Shown here piece by piece: positions 17,307 to 26,045 of a stretch of 64,000 nt of DNA. The DNA is taken from assembly GCF_015207505.1 (NCBI RefSeq), contig NZ_JADEWT010000020.1, positions 1 through 64,000 of the forward strand. Direction: 5' to 3'. Position 1 is the first letter of the stretch. Each line of letters opens with the position of its first letter. A program made the translations under genes and the position numbers. The DNA is from Tychonema sp. LEGE 06208 (lineage in GTDB: Bacteria > Cyanobacteriota > Cyanobacteriia > Cyanobacteriales > Microcoleaceae). The notes below the pieces were generated by a model. The model did not search any database, was not told the origin of the DNA, and saw nothing but the letters and a program-made list of their open reading frames with translations.

Positions 17307-18920
17307 TTATTTGCGAAAACGTCCCCGAATGCGATCGACAAACATATCAACTTCCGGCAACTTCATCTGACTCACAAAAATTACAAAAACTCCCAACCCC
17401 GCGAAACTTGCCACACTCAACTCCACCAATTGAACTACCAACCCTTCAGTACCCAAAACTCTTTGACAGCCTTGCAGAGTGGCCAAAGACACGAAAGCAG
17501 TTAAAGAACTACCAGAAGCTAACCCCAAAAAGGGCAAACTCCACTTCCGCCAAGGCAAGCCGCCCAGCTTTTTATCTAATAAGTACAAAAGCATCAGCAT
17601 CGAAACAAGATTCACTCCCACCGTCGCCAAAACTAATCCGGGCGCGCCAAAAGCTCCTACCAACAAATAATCCAACAAACCATTCAAAAAGATATTGATA
17701 ATACTGATCCGAAAAGGCGTTTCTCCATCTCCCAAAGCGTAAAATACCCGTACCAAAACGTCGCGTCCCAAATACACAAACATCCCAATACTGTAAGCCA
17801 TCAACAAGGGCGCGACAAACTGCGATGCTGACTGATTAAAAGCATAGCGTTCGTAAACAACGCGGACGATGGGTGTAGCCAGCGTCACCATTAAAGCACT
17901 CAGCGGCAGCATCGTCAGCCCAGTCAAAACTAAAGCTTGACGAATTCTATCTTTTAATTCCGGCCAGTCTTTGGGTTCGGCAAGGCGAGAAAAAATCGGC
18001 AAAAAAGGTACTAAAATTACATTAGAAATGATGCCTAAAGGAGTCATAACCAACAAGCCGCTATAACCCATTGCAGATGCAGCTTGAGGGATGTAGGATG
18101 CAAAAAATAGGTCAGTATAGACATTAATTTGCAGCATTCCCGATGATAAGGTAGCAGGAACCATCACCTTAACTACTTCTTGTACTCCGGGGCGTTTAAA
18201 ATTGAACCGCAAGCGCAATGTTCCCAAGCCTGCGCGCCACTGCGCCGCTAGTTGCACCAACCACTGCAAAACTGCTCCCGCTAAAGTTCCCCAAGCTAAC
18301 ACTAAACCGCCCATTAGTGCGTACTCAGGCTGAATAATTTTGTCTCCGAGTTGCAGGGCGAGAATCGCCAAACCGCCGACAAGTGCAGCACTAGAAAATA
18401 AAGGACTAATCGAAGGCAACCAGTACATATCGGCGGCGTTGAGAGTGCCGAAACCAATACCTATCAAGCCTGAAAGTAATGCCATCGGCGCCATAATCCG
18501 AAATTGTTGGACAGCAATTGCTTTGATTTCTAAGCCTTCTGCTGTTCTATTTAATCCAGGTGCTACTAAATCGATCGCCTGATCTGCAAAAATAATTAAA
18601 GCGACTGTTACTAACAAAAGTATGCCGCCGACTAAGGTGGTGATAGTCTCGACTAAGGGTGCAGCTTCTTTTTTGTCGCGGCGGGCTAAAACGCTGACGA
18701 TCGCGCTGTGAAACGGCCCGTTAATCCCTCCCAGCAAAATAAATAGGAAACCAGGGATGACGTAGGCGTAGTTGTAGGCATCGACGGCGACACCGACTCC
18801 AAAGGCTGCGGCGATCGCAATTTGGCGTACCAATCCAAAGACTTTGCTAATCAGAGTGGCGACTGCGACAATGCCGGCAATCCCTGCTAGGGAACGAGAG
18901 GGCTTCTGGGTTTCAGACAC
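17307..18920 (-). CDS. murJ: Lipid II flippase MurJ (MviN)
   Basis: A 537-residue polytopic membrane protein with about 14 hydrophobic helices, of the MOP superfamily, expected to flip the peptidoglycan precursor lipid II across the plasma membrane. The N-terminal helix region ATLISKVFGLVRQIAIAAAF and the following DAYNYAYVIPGFLFILLGG are the family hallmarks, with the conserved Arg of the central cavity in FGLVRQ. The loop GGINGPFHSAIVSV also fits. The length is normal for cyanobacterial MurJ. The gene stands alone, divergent from the GST gene. Confidence 0.92.
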   Translation of the reverse strand: MSETQKPSRSLAGIAGIVAVATLISKVFGLVRQIAIAAAFGVGVAVDAYNYAYVIPGFLFILLGGINGPFHSAIVSVLARRDKKEAAPLVETITTLVGGILLLVTVALIIFADQAIDLVAPGLNRTAEGLEIKAIAVQQFRIMAPMALLSGLIGIGFGTLNAADMYWLPSISPLFSSAALVGGLAILALQLGDKIIQPEYALMGGLVLAWGTLAGAVLQWLVQLAAQWRAGLGTLRLRFNFKRPGVQEVVKVMVPATLSSGMLQINVYTDLFFASYIPQAASAMGYSGLLVMTPLGIISNVILVPFLPIFSRLAEPKDWPELKDRIRQALVLTGLTMLPLSALMVTLATPIVRVVYERYAFNQSASQFVAPLLMAYSIGMFVYLGRDVLVRVFYALGDGETPFRISIINIFLNGLLDYLLVGAFGAPGLVLATVGVNLVSMLMLLYLLDKKLGGLPWRKWSLPFLGLASGSSLTAFVSLATLQGCQRVLGTEGLVVQLVELSVASFAGLGVFVIFVSQMKLPEVDMFVDRIRGRFRK

Positions 18921-19257
18921 AAATGGTTACAAACGCTAGTGCTAAAAGGCTTCACTAAGTTTAATAGCAAATCTGGAAAATCATAACATAAATTCAGGAA
19001 ATTTCTATGTGCCTGGGTTTCGTGCTATGATTTTTGGGCGTTGATTCGCTCTAGTAATACCATTTATAAAAAGTATTGCTACAAAAATGTTGGATTTGTT
19101 GCCTTAACTATTTGGTTTGGTGCGTCGCGGTGAGATTGTCTGTCAAATTTGGGGATGGTCAATGGCGACACACCCTACGGCTACTATCATTTTTTGTCGT
19201 TAATTCGCTCTAGTAACTACCAAAATTTTAGTGATTTGACTGTTAGGAGATTAGATT
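18921..19257. other. Intergenic region with 26-bp direct repeats
   Basis: Divergent promoter region of murJ and the GST gene. TTTTTGGGCGTTGATTCGCT (from 19031) recurs in near-identical form as TTTTTGTCGTTAATTCGCTC (from 19191), both followed by TAGTAA, so a 160-base segment lies between two direct repeats. That segment contains GGTGCGTCGC ... CACCCTACGG, a common interspersed sequence. This may be a short insertion with duplicated flanks. Confidence 0.45.
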
Positions 19258-19920
19258 TTGCTGAAACTTTATTATAATCCGCTGTCCACTAATGCTCGCC
19301 GCGTTTGGATTGCTTTGCTGGAAAAAGAGATTGAGTTTGAATTAGTGTCGCTGAAATTAAACGGCGATCAGTTTCAACCGGATTTTTTGGCTATTAGTCC
19401 TTTTCACCACGTCCCAGTTTTAGCTGATGGTGATTTTCATTTAATAGAAAGTCTGGCAATTCTTGATTATCTGGAAGCTAAGTATCCCGCGCCCGCACTG
19501 TTGCCGCAGGATGCTAAGGATTTGGCGATCGCCCGCATGGTACAAATGGTCACAATCAACGAATTGTCACCGGCAATGAGTCCTTTGGTACGCCAGACTT
19601 TCGGCGGCGCAGGAGACGAGGAAAAACTGGAAAAAGGTCGCCAGCAAGTGGCTGCGGTACTGAGATTTTTTGAGGATTTGTTGGGCGATAAACCTTTTTT
19701 TGGCAACAGCAGCACGATTACCCTCGCAGATGTTGTGGCGGGTGTTTCCGTGCCTTGGCTGCCCGAACTAGGCGTGTCTTTGGACAATTACCCCAAATTG
19801 CAGGCTTGGTCGGAACGCTTAAATTCCCGCCCTTCTTGGCAACAAACGCAAGCCAGTCCCGAACTTGTGGAAGCTTTTAAAGCGCAGATGAAACAGTTGA
19901 TGAAACCTCAGCAAAGTTAA
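19258..19920 (+). CDS. Glutathione S-transferase family protein
   Basis: A 220-residue two-domain GST. The N-terminal thioredoxin-like domain has LYYNPLSTNARRVWIALLEK (the Ser/Asn-Ala-Arg stretch is the likely glutathione-activating site), the cis-Pro loop HHVPVLADGDFHLIES and the glutathione gamma-Glu binding ES. The helical C-terminal domain has STITLADVVAGV, the N-capping Asp motif. It would conjugate or use glutathione in detoxification or redox reactions. The specific class and substrate are not clear; it resembles theta/beta-like bacterial GSTs. The start is a TTG at 19258 with GGAG eight to ten bases upstream. Confidence 0.88.
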   Translation: MLKLYYNPLSTNARRVWIALLEKEIEFELVSLKLNGDQFQPDFLAISPFHHVPVLADGDFHLIESLAILDYLEAKYPAPALLPQDAKDLAIARMVQMVTINELSPAMSPLVRQTFGGAGDEEKLEKGRQQVAAVLRFFEDLLGDKPFFGNSSTITLADVVAGVSVPWLPELGVSLDNYPKLQAWSERLNSRPSWQQTQASPELVEAFKAQMKQLMKPQQS

Positions 19921-20040
19921 TTTTTGCAGAGATTTATTGCCGAAAAATTTGATTGATTATGCAACCGCAGATGCGAGGCGGATAAATACAGATTAACGCA
20001 GATGCAATTCAAGATAATTTTCATTTATTGTAGCAGGTTT

Positions 20041-20265
20041 AATGACCGATGACTAATGACTAATGACCAATGACCAATGACCAATGACTAATGACCAATG
20101 ACTAATGACCAATGACCAATGACTAATGACTAATGACCAATGACCAATGACCAATGACTAATGACTAATGACTAATGACCAATGACCAATGACCAATGAC
20201 CAATGACCAATGACTAATGACTAATGACCAATGACTAATGACTAATGACTAATGACTAATGACTA
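20041..20265. repeat. Long heptamer array (ATGACYA)n running into sfsA
   Basis: About 32 consecutive seven-base units, mainly AATGACC and AATGACT, fill 225 bases and run through the sfsA start: the ATG at 20259 and the next codons ACT AAC are themselves array units. Since 7 is not a multiple of 3, ATG codons from the array occur in all frames. There is no Shine-Dalgarno sequence before sfsA. The remaining sequence at 19921-20040 holds only a CGCAGATG-type interspersed repeat. Confidence 0.95.
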
Positions 20266-20999
20266 ACTTAATTTACAAATACCCTCCTCTTTTACCCGGA
20301 ATTCTCATCAAGCGGTACAAGCGTTTTTTTGCCGATATTGAATTAGATTCTGGAGAAATTATCACCGCGCACTGTCCGAATACTGGCCCGATGACTGGTG
20401 TTTTGATTCCGGGTAATCCTGTCCTAGTATCTGCCAGCGACAATCCCAAACGCAAGTTAGCTTATACTTGGGAATTAATTAAACTTTGCGATACTGTGCC
20501 TGTTTGGGTGGGAGTTAATACTGGGCTGCCAAATCGAGCGATTAAATTAGCTTTGGAGTTGCGATTGTTTCCTGAGTTGGGCAATTATAGTTTAATTCAG
20601 CCGGAGGTTGTTTACGGTATCGATAAAAAAAGTCGTGTTGATTTTTGGCTGACTGGTGAGGAAAAGCCGATTTTTCTGGAAGTTAAAAATACAACTTGGG
20701 TCAAAGATACATTAGCTTTATTTCCTGATACAGTGACGGAGCGGGGACAGAAACATTTGAGAGAGTTGATCGATGTGGTGCGGCAGGGTTCGAGGGCTGT
20801 AATGCTGTATTTTATTAATCGCGGAGATTGTACGGATTTTGCTCCGGGGGATAGTGCCGATCGCCTTTACGGACAATTGTTCAGACAGGCTGTGGCTGAA
20901 GGTGTGGAAGTTTTGCCTTGTCGGTTTGATGTGACGCCGGAAGGTGTGCGCTATTTGGGCTTAGCAAAAATGGATTTACTAACCGCTAACGGAAACTGA
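20259..20999 (+). CDS. sfsA: SfsA family protein (DNA/RNA nuclease SfsA)
   Basis: A 246-residue SfsA homologue. The N-terminal OB-like half has LIKRYKRFFADIELDSGEII and HCPNTGPMTG. The C-terminal nuclease-like half has VDFWLTGEEKPIFLEVKNTT with a PD-(D/E)xK-like Asp-Glu-Lys arrangement, then FPDTVTERGQKHLREL. E. coli SfsA was first described as a maltose-gene regulator and later placed with nucleases; the in vivo role is unclear. The start codon falls at the end of a heptamer array, so the translation initiation region is repeat DNA. Family length and the conserved start of homology support this ATG. Confidence 0.9.
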   Translation: MTNLIYKYPPLLPGILIKRYKRFFADIELDSGEIITAHCPNTGPMTGVLIPGNPVLVSASDNPKRKLAYTWELIKLCDTVPVWVGVNTGLPNRAIKLALELRLFPELGNYSLIQPEVVYGIDKKSRVDFWLTGEEKPIFLEVKNTTWVKDTLALFPDTVTERGQKHLRELIDVVRQGSRAVMLYFINRGDCTDFAPGDSADRLYGQLFRQAVAEGVEVLPCRFDVTPEGVRYLGLAKMDLLTANGN

Positions 21000-21065
21000 A
21001 GTGCTGGATAGACTGCTGGTTTACAGCACCAAACGATAATTCTAATCAGCCACCGTCTCCGAGTT

Positions 21066-21184
21066 ATATCGTATCCGGTTGCATCGGAATGATCTTAACA
21101 GTCAACAGTTAACAGTCAACAGTCAACAGTTAAAGTTAACAGTTAACAATTAACATCATGTATGAGTGCAACCGGAATTGATAT
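21066..21184. repeat. Palindromic element with terminal inverted repeats and a heptamer core
   Basis: The left end ATATCGTATCCGGTTGCA (from 21066) and the right end TGCAACCGGAATTGATAT (to 21184) are inverted copies with two mismatches. The inside is mostly GTTAACA/GTCAACA heptamers (about 21097-21154). This is the clearest case of the element carrying both terminal repeats, and it resembles a MITE that has absorbed a heptamer array. Confidence 0.75.
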
Positions 21185-21323
21185 TGTGGGGGAAAACTGG
21201 TATTTTTGTATTGATAAATTACTGATTTGTGGAAGTTTGCAGGGACAGTGTATTGCTGCTTTTGCACGAAGTTATTATGAATTGAAAAAAAATCTAACTG
21301 CCGCTCTAGTTGGTGGAAAATAG
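21162..21323 (+). CDS. Possible 53-aa ORF starting inside a palindromic element
   Basis: ATG at 21162 opens a 53-codon reading frame whose first residues (MSATGIDI) come from the right terminal repeat of the element. The remaining residues include WYFCIDKLLICGSLQGQC and AFARSYYELKKNL, a plausible protein-like composition. There is no Shine-Dalgarno sequence. It may be the 3' remnant of a gene whose start was replaced by the element, or chance. I do not recognise it. Confidence 0.25.
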   Translation: MSATGIDIVGENWYFCIDKLLICGSLQGQCIAAFARSYYELKKNLTAALVGGK

Positions 21324-21432
21324 GGAAATTGATTCTTCTTTTAATGTTTGCTTAATAAATTACCTGTCAGTATCAGGCGATGTTTCGTACAATACAGTTA
21401 TGTAGCATCTTACCAAAAAGAGCGATCGAACT

Positions 21433-22755
21433 ATGGGAATGACCCTGACCGAAAAAATCTTAGCCAAAGCATCAGGCCGCACTAAAGTCGAGCCCGGAGA
21501 AAACATTTGGGTAGAAACAGACGTGTTGATGACCCACGATGTCTGCGGGCCGGGCACCATCGGCGTTTTCAAACGCGAATTCGGCGAAAATGCTAAAGTC
21601 TGGAATCCAGACAAAATCGTCTTAATTCCCGACCACTACATTTTCACCAACGACGAACGCGCTAACCGCAACGTCGATATTCTCCGCGATTTTGCCGCAG
21701 AACAAGGGATAAAATACTTTTACGACATCACGGATCGATCGGACTTTAAAGCAAATCCCGACTACAAAGGAGTTTGCCACATCGCCCTAGCCCAAGAAGG
21801 GCACACGCGGCCCGGCGAAGTGCTTTTCGGCACAGATTCCCACACCTGCAATGCCGGCGCTTTCGGACAATTTGCGACCGGTATCGGCAATACCGACGCG
21901 GCATTTATTATGGGAACCGGCAAATTGTTGATTAAAGTTCCCGCAACCATGCGGTTTGTGCTCAACGGTGAATTGCCCGATTATTTGTTAGCAAAAGATT
22001 TGATTTTGCAAATTATTGGCGATATCAGCGTCGCCGGGGCTAACTACCGGACAATGGAATTTGCCGGCGATACAGTCGAACGTTTGACGATGGAAGAACG
22101 GATGACGCTGTGCAATATGGTAATCGAAGCTGGCGGCAAAAACGGCACGGTGGCTGCGGACAAAACCACGTTTGATTACGTTAATCCCCGGACTAATGTG
22201 CCCTTTGAGGCATTTTACACTGATCCTGATGCTAGTTTTTATAGCGATCGCACCTACGATGTCAGCAAATTAGAACCAGTCGTCGCCAAACCGCACTCCC
22301 CCGACAACCGCGAATTGGCCCGCAACTGTCGCGATGTCAAGATCGATCGAGTTTACATCGGTTCCTGCACCGGCGGCAAAACCTCCGACTTTTTGAATGC
22401 AGCCCGCATTCTCAAAGGAAATCAAGTCAAAGTTCCGACGTATTTAGTACCGGCCACTCAGAAAGTTTACGAAGATTTGTTTGTCACAAAATACGACGGT
22501 CAAACCCTGTCGGAAATCTTCTTAGCAGCCGGCTGCATCGAACCTGCAGCGCCTTCTTGCGCCGCTTGTTTGGGCGGGCCGAAAGACACTTTTGGGCGGA
22601 TGAACGAACCCGAGATTTGCGTGTCTACAACTAATCGCAATTTCCCCGGCCGGATGGGTAACAAAGAAGCGCAAGTTTATCTCGCTTCGCCTTACACGGC
22701 GGCGGCTTCGGCGCTGACTGGGCACGTCACTGATCCGCGCGAATTCCTGCGTTAG
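21433..22755 (+). CDS. leuC: 3-isopropylmalate dehydratase large subunit
   Basis: A 440-residue aconitase-family subunit that isomerises 2-isopropylmalate to 3-isopropylmalate in leucine synthesis, together with LeuD. The three iron-sulfur cysteines are visible: SCTGGKTSDF supplies one, and CAACLGGP the pair near the C terminus (APSCAACLGG). Substrate-side motifs include FGTDSHTCNAGAFGQFATGI. Its length and style match the shorter archaeal/HacA-like branch used by many cyanobacteria rather than the 466-residue E. coli form. leuD is not adjacent. The start ATG at 21433 is backed by GAGCG upstream, a weak site. Confidence 0.93.
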   Translation: MGMTLTEKILAKASGRTKVEPGENIWVETDVLMTHDVCGPGTIGVFKREFGENAKVWNPDKIVLIPDHYIFTNDERANRNVDILRDFAAEQGIKYFYDITDRSDFKANPDYKGVCHIALAQEGHTRPGEVLFGTDSHTCNAGAFGQFATGIGNTDAAFIMGTGKLLIKVPATMRFVLNGELPDYLLAKDLILQIIGDISVAGANYRTMEFAGDTVERLTMEERMTLCNMVIEAGGKNGTVAADKTTFDYVNPRTNVPFEAFYTDPDASFYSDRTYDVSKLEPVVAKPHSPDNRELARNCRDVKIDRVYIGSCTGGKTSDFLNAARILKGNQVKVPTYLVPATQKVYEDLFVTKYDGQTLSEIFLAAGCIEPAAPSCAACLGGPKDTFGRMNEPEICVSTTNRNFPGRMGNKEAQVYLASPYTAAASALTGHVTDPREFLR

Positions 22756-23289
22756 AAAGTAGCTGGTGTAGGGTGTGCCACAACCCTGGAAGGTTGTTGT
22801 GGCATACTCTACGAGGTGAATGTAAGCCGGTTAGGGCGGATGTTTTAGCTGTAAGTGCGATCGGCTTGCACAACAACAATCAGTAAAATTGCGATCGCCA
22901 AGTTAGCCAAAAAACCAAATTAATTATTCTAAAATAAATTCCTAATAGCTTGCCCAATCTATACAAAAAATAGGCTGACTCTTGACAATTTAATCCCACA
23001 GTTATATAAAAATTAGTTAAGTATTTGTGATTGATTCGCACAATTTATACAAAAAAATCGCTAAGGCTTGACATTTTTTTTATAAAATAGTAAGCTCTGA
23101 GCTGATTTGTTGAATTCAAATTCCACAATTTCAGTTGAGCCAATACAGGTTCTCGAAATTCAAGTTACACATTCTTGTAAGGTTTTCCTTGGTATTGTAG
23201 TGCTGGCGGGAAAAATGTAGCTTCAATTTTGAGAATGTCAGATTATAACAGGGTGCATAATTAATCTATCAAAAATAGAGAGTGTGAGC
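22756..23289. other. Intergenic region between leuC and aqpZ
   Basis: No gene seen. A stem-loop at 22768-22812 (GTAGGGTGTGCCACAACC pairing with the segment ending CATACTCTAC) follows leuC. Further on lies an imperfect direct repeat: ATACAAAAAATAGGCTGACT with CTTGACAATTT near 22970, and ATACAAAAAAATCGCTAAGG with CTTGACATTTT near 23050. The second copy leads into TATAAAAT, but its distance from TTGACA is too short for a standard promoter. The region is very AT-rich and probably carries the aqpZ promoter. Confidence 0.5.
22768..22812 (+). terminator. Long stem-loop after leuC
   Basis: GTAGGGTGTGCCACAACC (22768-22785) pairs with 22792-22812 (ending GGCATACTCTAC) with a few mismatches around a six-base loop, 12 bases after the leuC stop. 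It lacks a U-run, so a role as terminator or 3'-end protector is tentative. Confidence 0.5.
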
Positions 23290-23988
23290 ATGAACAAAAA
23301 AATAAAAATAGGAGTTGCTGAAGCCTTCGGTACTTTTGTACTGGTATTAGGTGGATGCGGCAGTGCAGTTTTAGCAGGAGACAAAATCGGCTTTTTGGGA
23401 GTGGCGATCGCCTTTGGCTTGTCCCTCTTAGTCATGGCTTATACGATCGGGCCTATCTCTGGATGCCACATCAATCCAGCGGTAAGCATCGGTTTAGTAG
23501 TTGCCAAACTGATCGATGCTGTTTTGCTTCCTTATTATATAGGAGGTCAGATTGTAGGCGGAATTTTAGGCGGTCTTGTTTTGTATGTGATAGCATCCGG
23601 AAAACCGGGTTTTGATGTGGCTGCTTCGGGATTTGCTTCCAACGGTTTTGGAGAACATTCTCCCACAGGTTACGGACTTTTGGCGGCAGCTTTGACGGAA
23701 ATTGTACTGACGGCTTTTCTGTTATTTACCATCATGGGTACTACCGATCCCAATTATCCCGTGGGTTTGGGCGGAATTCCGATCGGCTTGATGCTGGTGT
23801 TGATTCACTTAGTCGGAATTCCCGTAACCAATACTTCAGTCAACCCGGCTAGAAGTATCGGTGTGGCACTTTTTCAAGGCGGATGGGCAATTCAACAGTT
23901 GTGGGCGTTTATTGTGTTCCCGGTGATTGGTGGAATTATCGGGGTTTTGGCTTATAATTTAATTAAAAACACGAGGGAAGAAATTTGA
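23290..23988 (+). CDS. aqpZ: Aquaporin Z (water channel)
   Basis: A 232-residue MIP-family channel with six hydrophobic helices and two half-helices. Both NPA motifs are intact (GCHINPAVSIG and TSVNPARSIGVAL). The residue pattern around them, with an Arg after the second NPA, is that of water-selective channels. The N terminus KIGVAEAFGTFVLVLGGCG is the family start. The ATG at 23290 is preferred; an in-frame GTG at 23284 would add two residues, and GAGAG upstream suits either. In cyanobacteria AqpZ is linked to osmotic response and glucose-metabolism phenotypes. A gluconokinase follows 129 bases downstream. Confidence 0.94.
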   Translation: MNKKIKIGVAEAFGTFVLVLGGCGSAVLAGDKIGFLGVAIAFGLSLLVMAYTIGPISGCHINPAVSIGLVVAKLIDAVLLPYYIGGQIVGGILGGLVLYVIASGKPGFDVAASGFASNGFGEHSPTGYGLLAAALTEIVLTAFLLFTIMGTTDPNYPVGLGGIPIGLMLVLIHLVGIPVTNTSVNPARSIGVALFQGGWAIQQLWAFIVFPVIGGIIGVLAYNLIKNTREEI

Positions 23989-24117
23989 TCTAGAATTAGA
24001 AACAGACTGGGTTTCTTGAACTTTTTATGGGTTGTAGGATTTATCATAAAATTTAAGAAACTCGGTTTGTCGATCGCCCAACTCGATCCAATTACAAATA
24101 TTTAGTAAATAAGAGCG
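23989..24117. repeat. AAACCGGGTTTCT-family inverted repeat
   Basis: AACAGACTGGGTTTCTTGAA (from 24000) and AAGAAACTCGGTTTGTC (from 24055) form an imperfect inverted pair between aqpZ and gntK. The family recurs at 6.4, 27.1, 30.9, 39.0 and 43.6 kb. Confidence 0.5.
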
Positions 24118-24606
24118 ATGATTGCGATCGTGATGGGAGTCTCCGGTTCGGGAAAAACTACTGTTGGCAAGTTGCTGGCGCAATCTCTCAATTGGGATTT
24201 CAGCGATGCCGACGATTTTCACCCGCCAGCCAACATCAAAAAAATGAGTCGGGGCATTCCTTTAGAAGATGCCGATCGCATTCCGTGGCTTTTGCAACTG
24301 CAAAGTGAAATAGACACCTGGTTATTAGAAAATAAAAATGTCGTGTTAGCTTGTTCTGCCTTAAAAGCATCTTACCGCGAAATGCTCTGCCGAGACCAGC
24401 AGCAAATTAAAATAGTTTATCTCAAAGCTTCTTTTGAGCTATTAACAGCCAGGTTAAAAACTCGCGAAAATCACTACATGAAAGCAGACTTGCTGTCAAG
24501 TCAGTGCGCTACTCTCGAAGAACCAGAAACTGCAATTATTATAGATGCTTCGCAGCCACTAGAGGTAATGGTGCGCCAGATTGAAAATCATCTAGTTGGC
24601 GGTTAA
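24118..24606 (+). CDS. gntK: Gluconokinase
   Basis: A 162-residue P-loop kinase that phosphorylates D-gluconate to 6-phosphogluconate, feeding the oxidative pentose phosphate route. The Walker A is GVSGSGKTTVGK. The substrate segment DADDFHPPANIKKMSRGIPL is diagnostic for gluconate kinases, followed by DRIPWL and the lid-side CSALKASYREMLC. The length is standard. It is convergent with a fructokinase gene and lies downstream of aqpZ, so the three form a small solute/sugar neighbourhood. Confidence 0.93.
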   Translation: MIAIVMGVSGSGKTTVGKLLAQSLNWDFSDADDFHPPANIKKMSRGIPLEDADRIPWLLQLQSEIDTWLLENKNVVLACSALKASYREMLCRDQQQIKIVYLKASFELLTARLKTRENHYMKADLLSSQCATLEEPETAIIIDASQPLEVMVRQIENHLVGG

Positions 24607-24633
24607 TTTACGACCAAAAAATAGGTTTGTACT

Positions 24634-24653
24634 AAGGACTGTAGTCCTTCTTT
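24634..24653. terminator. Short terminator hairpin between gntK and the fructokinase gene
   Basis: AAGGACT (24634-24640) pairs with AGTCCTT (24643-24649), followed by CTTT. It sits in the 74-base gap between two convergent genes. The tight two-base loop makes it a modest terminator. Confidence 0.5.
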
Positions 24654-24680
24654 ATGCGGGCTCAAGTCCTCACTACGAAC

Positions 24681-25679
24681 CTATAGATGTTTGGCGGGAT
24701 GTTTTTTGTACAAATACAAGAAAGCTTCTACTTCAGCGGCGGTTGGTTGAGCTGCAATTGCTCCAGGCTTCATCGCTGTCATCGCACCCACCGCGCTCGC
24801 ATAGGTGACAATTTGTTTTGCTATTTCTGAATCTGCTAAATTCTTAATTCCCTGCTTGCACAACTGTTGCACAAAACCAGCGACAAATCCGTCGCCGGCA
24901 CCTGTTGTATCCTCAATATCTACTGCAAAGGCGGGGATTTTACCTTCATTTTCCGACAAACAATAGGAGCAACCTTTATCGCCCGCTGTCACCAAAACAC
25001 CTTCTACAGAATCGAGGCGGTAGGTAATAGCTCCAGCGTCGGTAGTTGCAAACAACCATTCGGCTTCTTCGTCAGATAACTTGAGAAAATCTACTTTTTT
25101 TAAGAGTTCTATAATGCGCGCTTTTGCTTCGTCTGGATTTGCCCAAAACACCGGACGCCAATTGATGTCAAGTATAATTTTAACGTCGTAACGTTCTGCT
25201 AGTTCGATCGCTCTTTCTATAGCCTTTCGACTTTCAGAATAAGCTAATTCTAAAGTGCCTAGCACTAAAAACTCCGCATTTTCAAACAGCACTTCGGGAA
25301 TTTGGGCAGCCTGGAGGCGAGTGTCGGCAAAATCCGCAGTATCCAATTTACCAAAACCTGCAAAAGAGCGATCGCCCGCTTCATTCCGCAACACATAAAC
25401 TTGCCGCGTCGGCGCACTCGGATGGCGCTGCACTCCAGCGGTATCAACCCCTACTTCTTGCAATACCTGCACCAGGGAATTCCCCAACTCATCCCCCCCA
25501 CCCACAGCACCGATAAATGCCGCCTCAGTGCCCAATTTAACCAAAGCACAGGCAACATTAGCAGGAGCGCCGCCGGGATATGCCGTCCAAGATTCTACCT
25601 CTTCGAGAGATGCTCCTGGTTTGTCTGCTAAACAATCAAATAAAATTTCACCCAGACACAAAACGCGAGGATAAGTCAT
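24681..25679 (-). CDS. Fructokinase, PfkB family
   Basis: A 332-residue ribokinase/PfkB-type sugar kinase, most likely phosphorylating fructose released from sucrose breakdown. The N-terminal motif YPGGAPANVACALVKLG is the PfkB signature 1, and the C-terminal DTTGAGDGFVAGFVQQL is signature 2, holding the catalytic Asp and anion hole. The opening VLCLGEILFDCLAD fits bacterial and plant fructokinases. It could accept another sugar such as ribose or tagatose phosphate, but fructokinase is the best fit. The start ATG at 25679 follows an AT-rich promoter region. Confidence 0.88.
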   Translation of the reverse strand: MTYPRVLCLGEILFDCLADKPGASLEEVESWTAYPGGAPANVACALVKLGTEAAFIGAVGGGDELGNSLVQVLQEVGVDTAGVQRHPSAPTRQVYVLRNEAGDRSFAGFGKLDTADFADTRLQAAQIPEVLFENAEFLVLGTLELAYSESRKAIERAIELAERYDVKIILDINWRPVFWANPDEAKARIIELLKKVDFLKLSDEEAEWLFATTDAGAITYRLDSVEGVLVTAGDKGCSYCLSENEGKIPAFAVDIEDTTGAGDGFVAGFVQQLCKQGIKNLADSEIAKQIVTYASAVGAMTAMKPGAIAAQPTAAEVEAFLYLYKKHPAKHL

Positions 25680-25786
25680 ATTTATTTTTGATTTTGGATT
25701 TTTGATGTCACAGCAGCAGACAACTCAATAATTATTTTTAGCCCATCCGATAAAAATTGTCAGCTATTTTTTTAATCGCTGCTCCC

Positions 25787-25792
25787 TATAAT
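25787..25792 (+). promoter_or_regulatory. Candidate -10 box TATAAT for the structured RNA
   Basis: A consensus TATAAT lies seven bases before the start of the GC-rich structured block, placing a possible transcription start near 25799. I see no good -35 at 17 bases (the nearest TTGTCA is 24 bases upstream). Confidence 0.4.
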
Positions 25793-25798
25793 ATCAGA

Positions 25799-26045
25799 CT
25801 TGCTGATACGGGCAGTTACACGCTCAACGCACAAGTGCAGTGCGGGCGTATCAGTAGTTTTACGTACCAACATCTCCGGGTTTTTGGGCCCGGATGTCAG
25901 GTGCATTCAGGTAAAGCTAGCATCCGCCATCCCACGCGCCTGCTGCTGGTGCGTCTTGCAGTGTCGCGCCTTCTTTTCCACGAAGCCGCGATTCTGCAAG
26001 CGAGTTGGTGCTTGCACTGCGAAAAAGCAGCCGCAGCAGATTTAA
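25799..26045 (+). ncRNA. Candidate structured non-coding RNA or long 5' leader
   Basis: At least four good hairpins lie within about 220 bases. CTGATACG (25803-25810) pairs with CGTATCAG (25847-25854), enclosing a smaller CGCAC/GTGCG stem. CCGGG (25876-25880) pairs with CCCGG (25889-25893), extended by ACAT/ATGT. GGTGCG pairs with CGCGCC near 25950-25972. TGCAAGC (25995-26001) pairs with GCTTGCA (26010-26016). A TATAAT box precedes the block. It does not show the signature bases of tmRNA, RNase P RNA or SRP RNA. A 6S-like RNA or a leader controlling the downstream LuxR-type gene are both possible. Confidence 0.45.

Noticed and set aside
17096-17698. 200-codon plus-strand frame overlapping murJ
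   Set aside because: It lies mostly antisense to the firmly identified murJ gene and has no recognisable domain.
19921-20040. Small RNA or gene before the sfsA array
   Set aside because: Only a common CGCAGATG-type interspersed repeat and AT-rich sequence are present.
25799-26045. tmRNA, RNase P RNA or SRP RNA
   Set aside because: No tag-peptide frame, no GAGGAAAGTCCGGGC-type RNase P core and no SRP GGAAGGAAGCAGC-type loop could be found.
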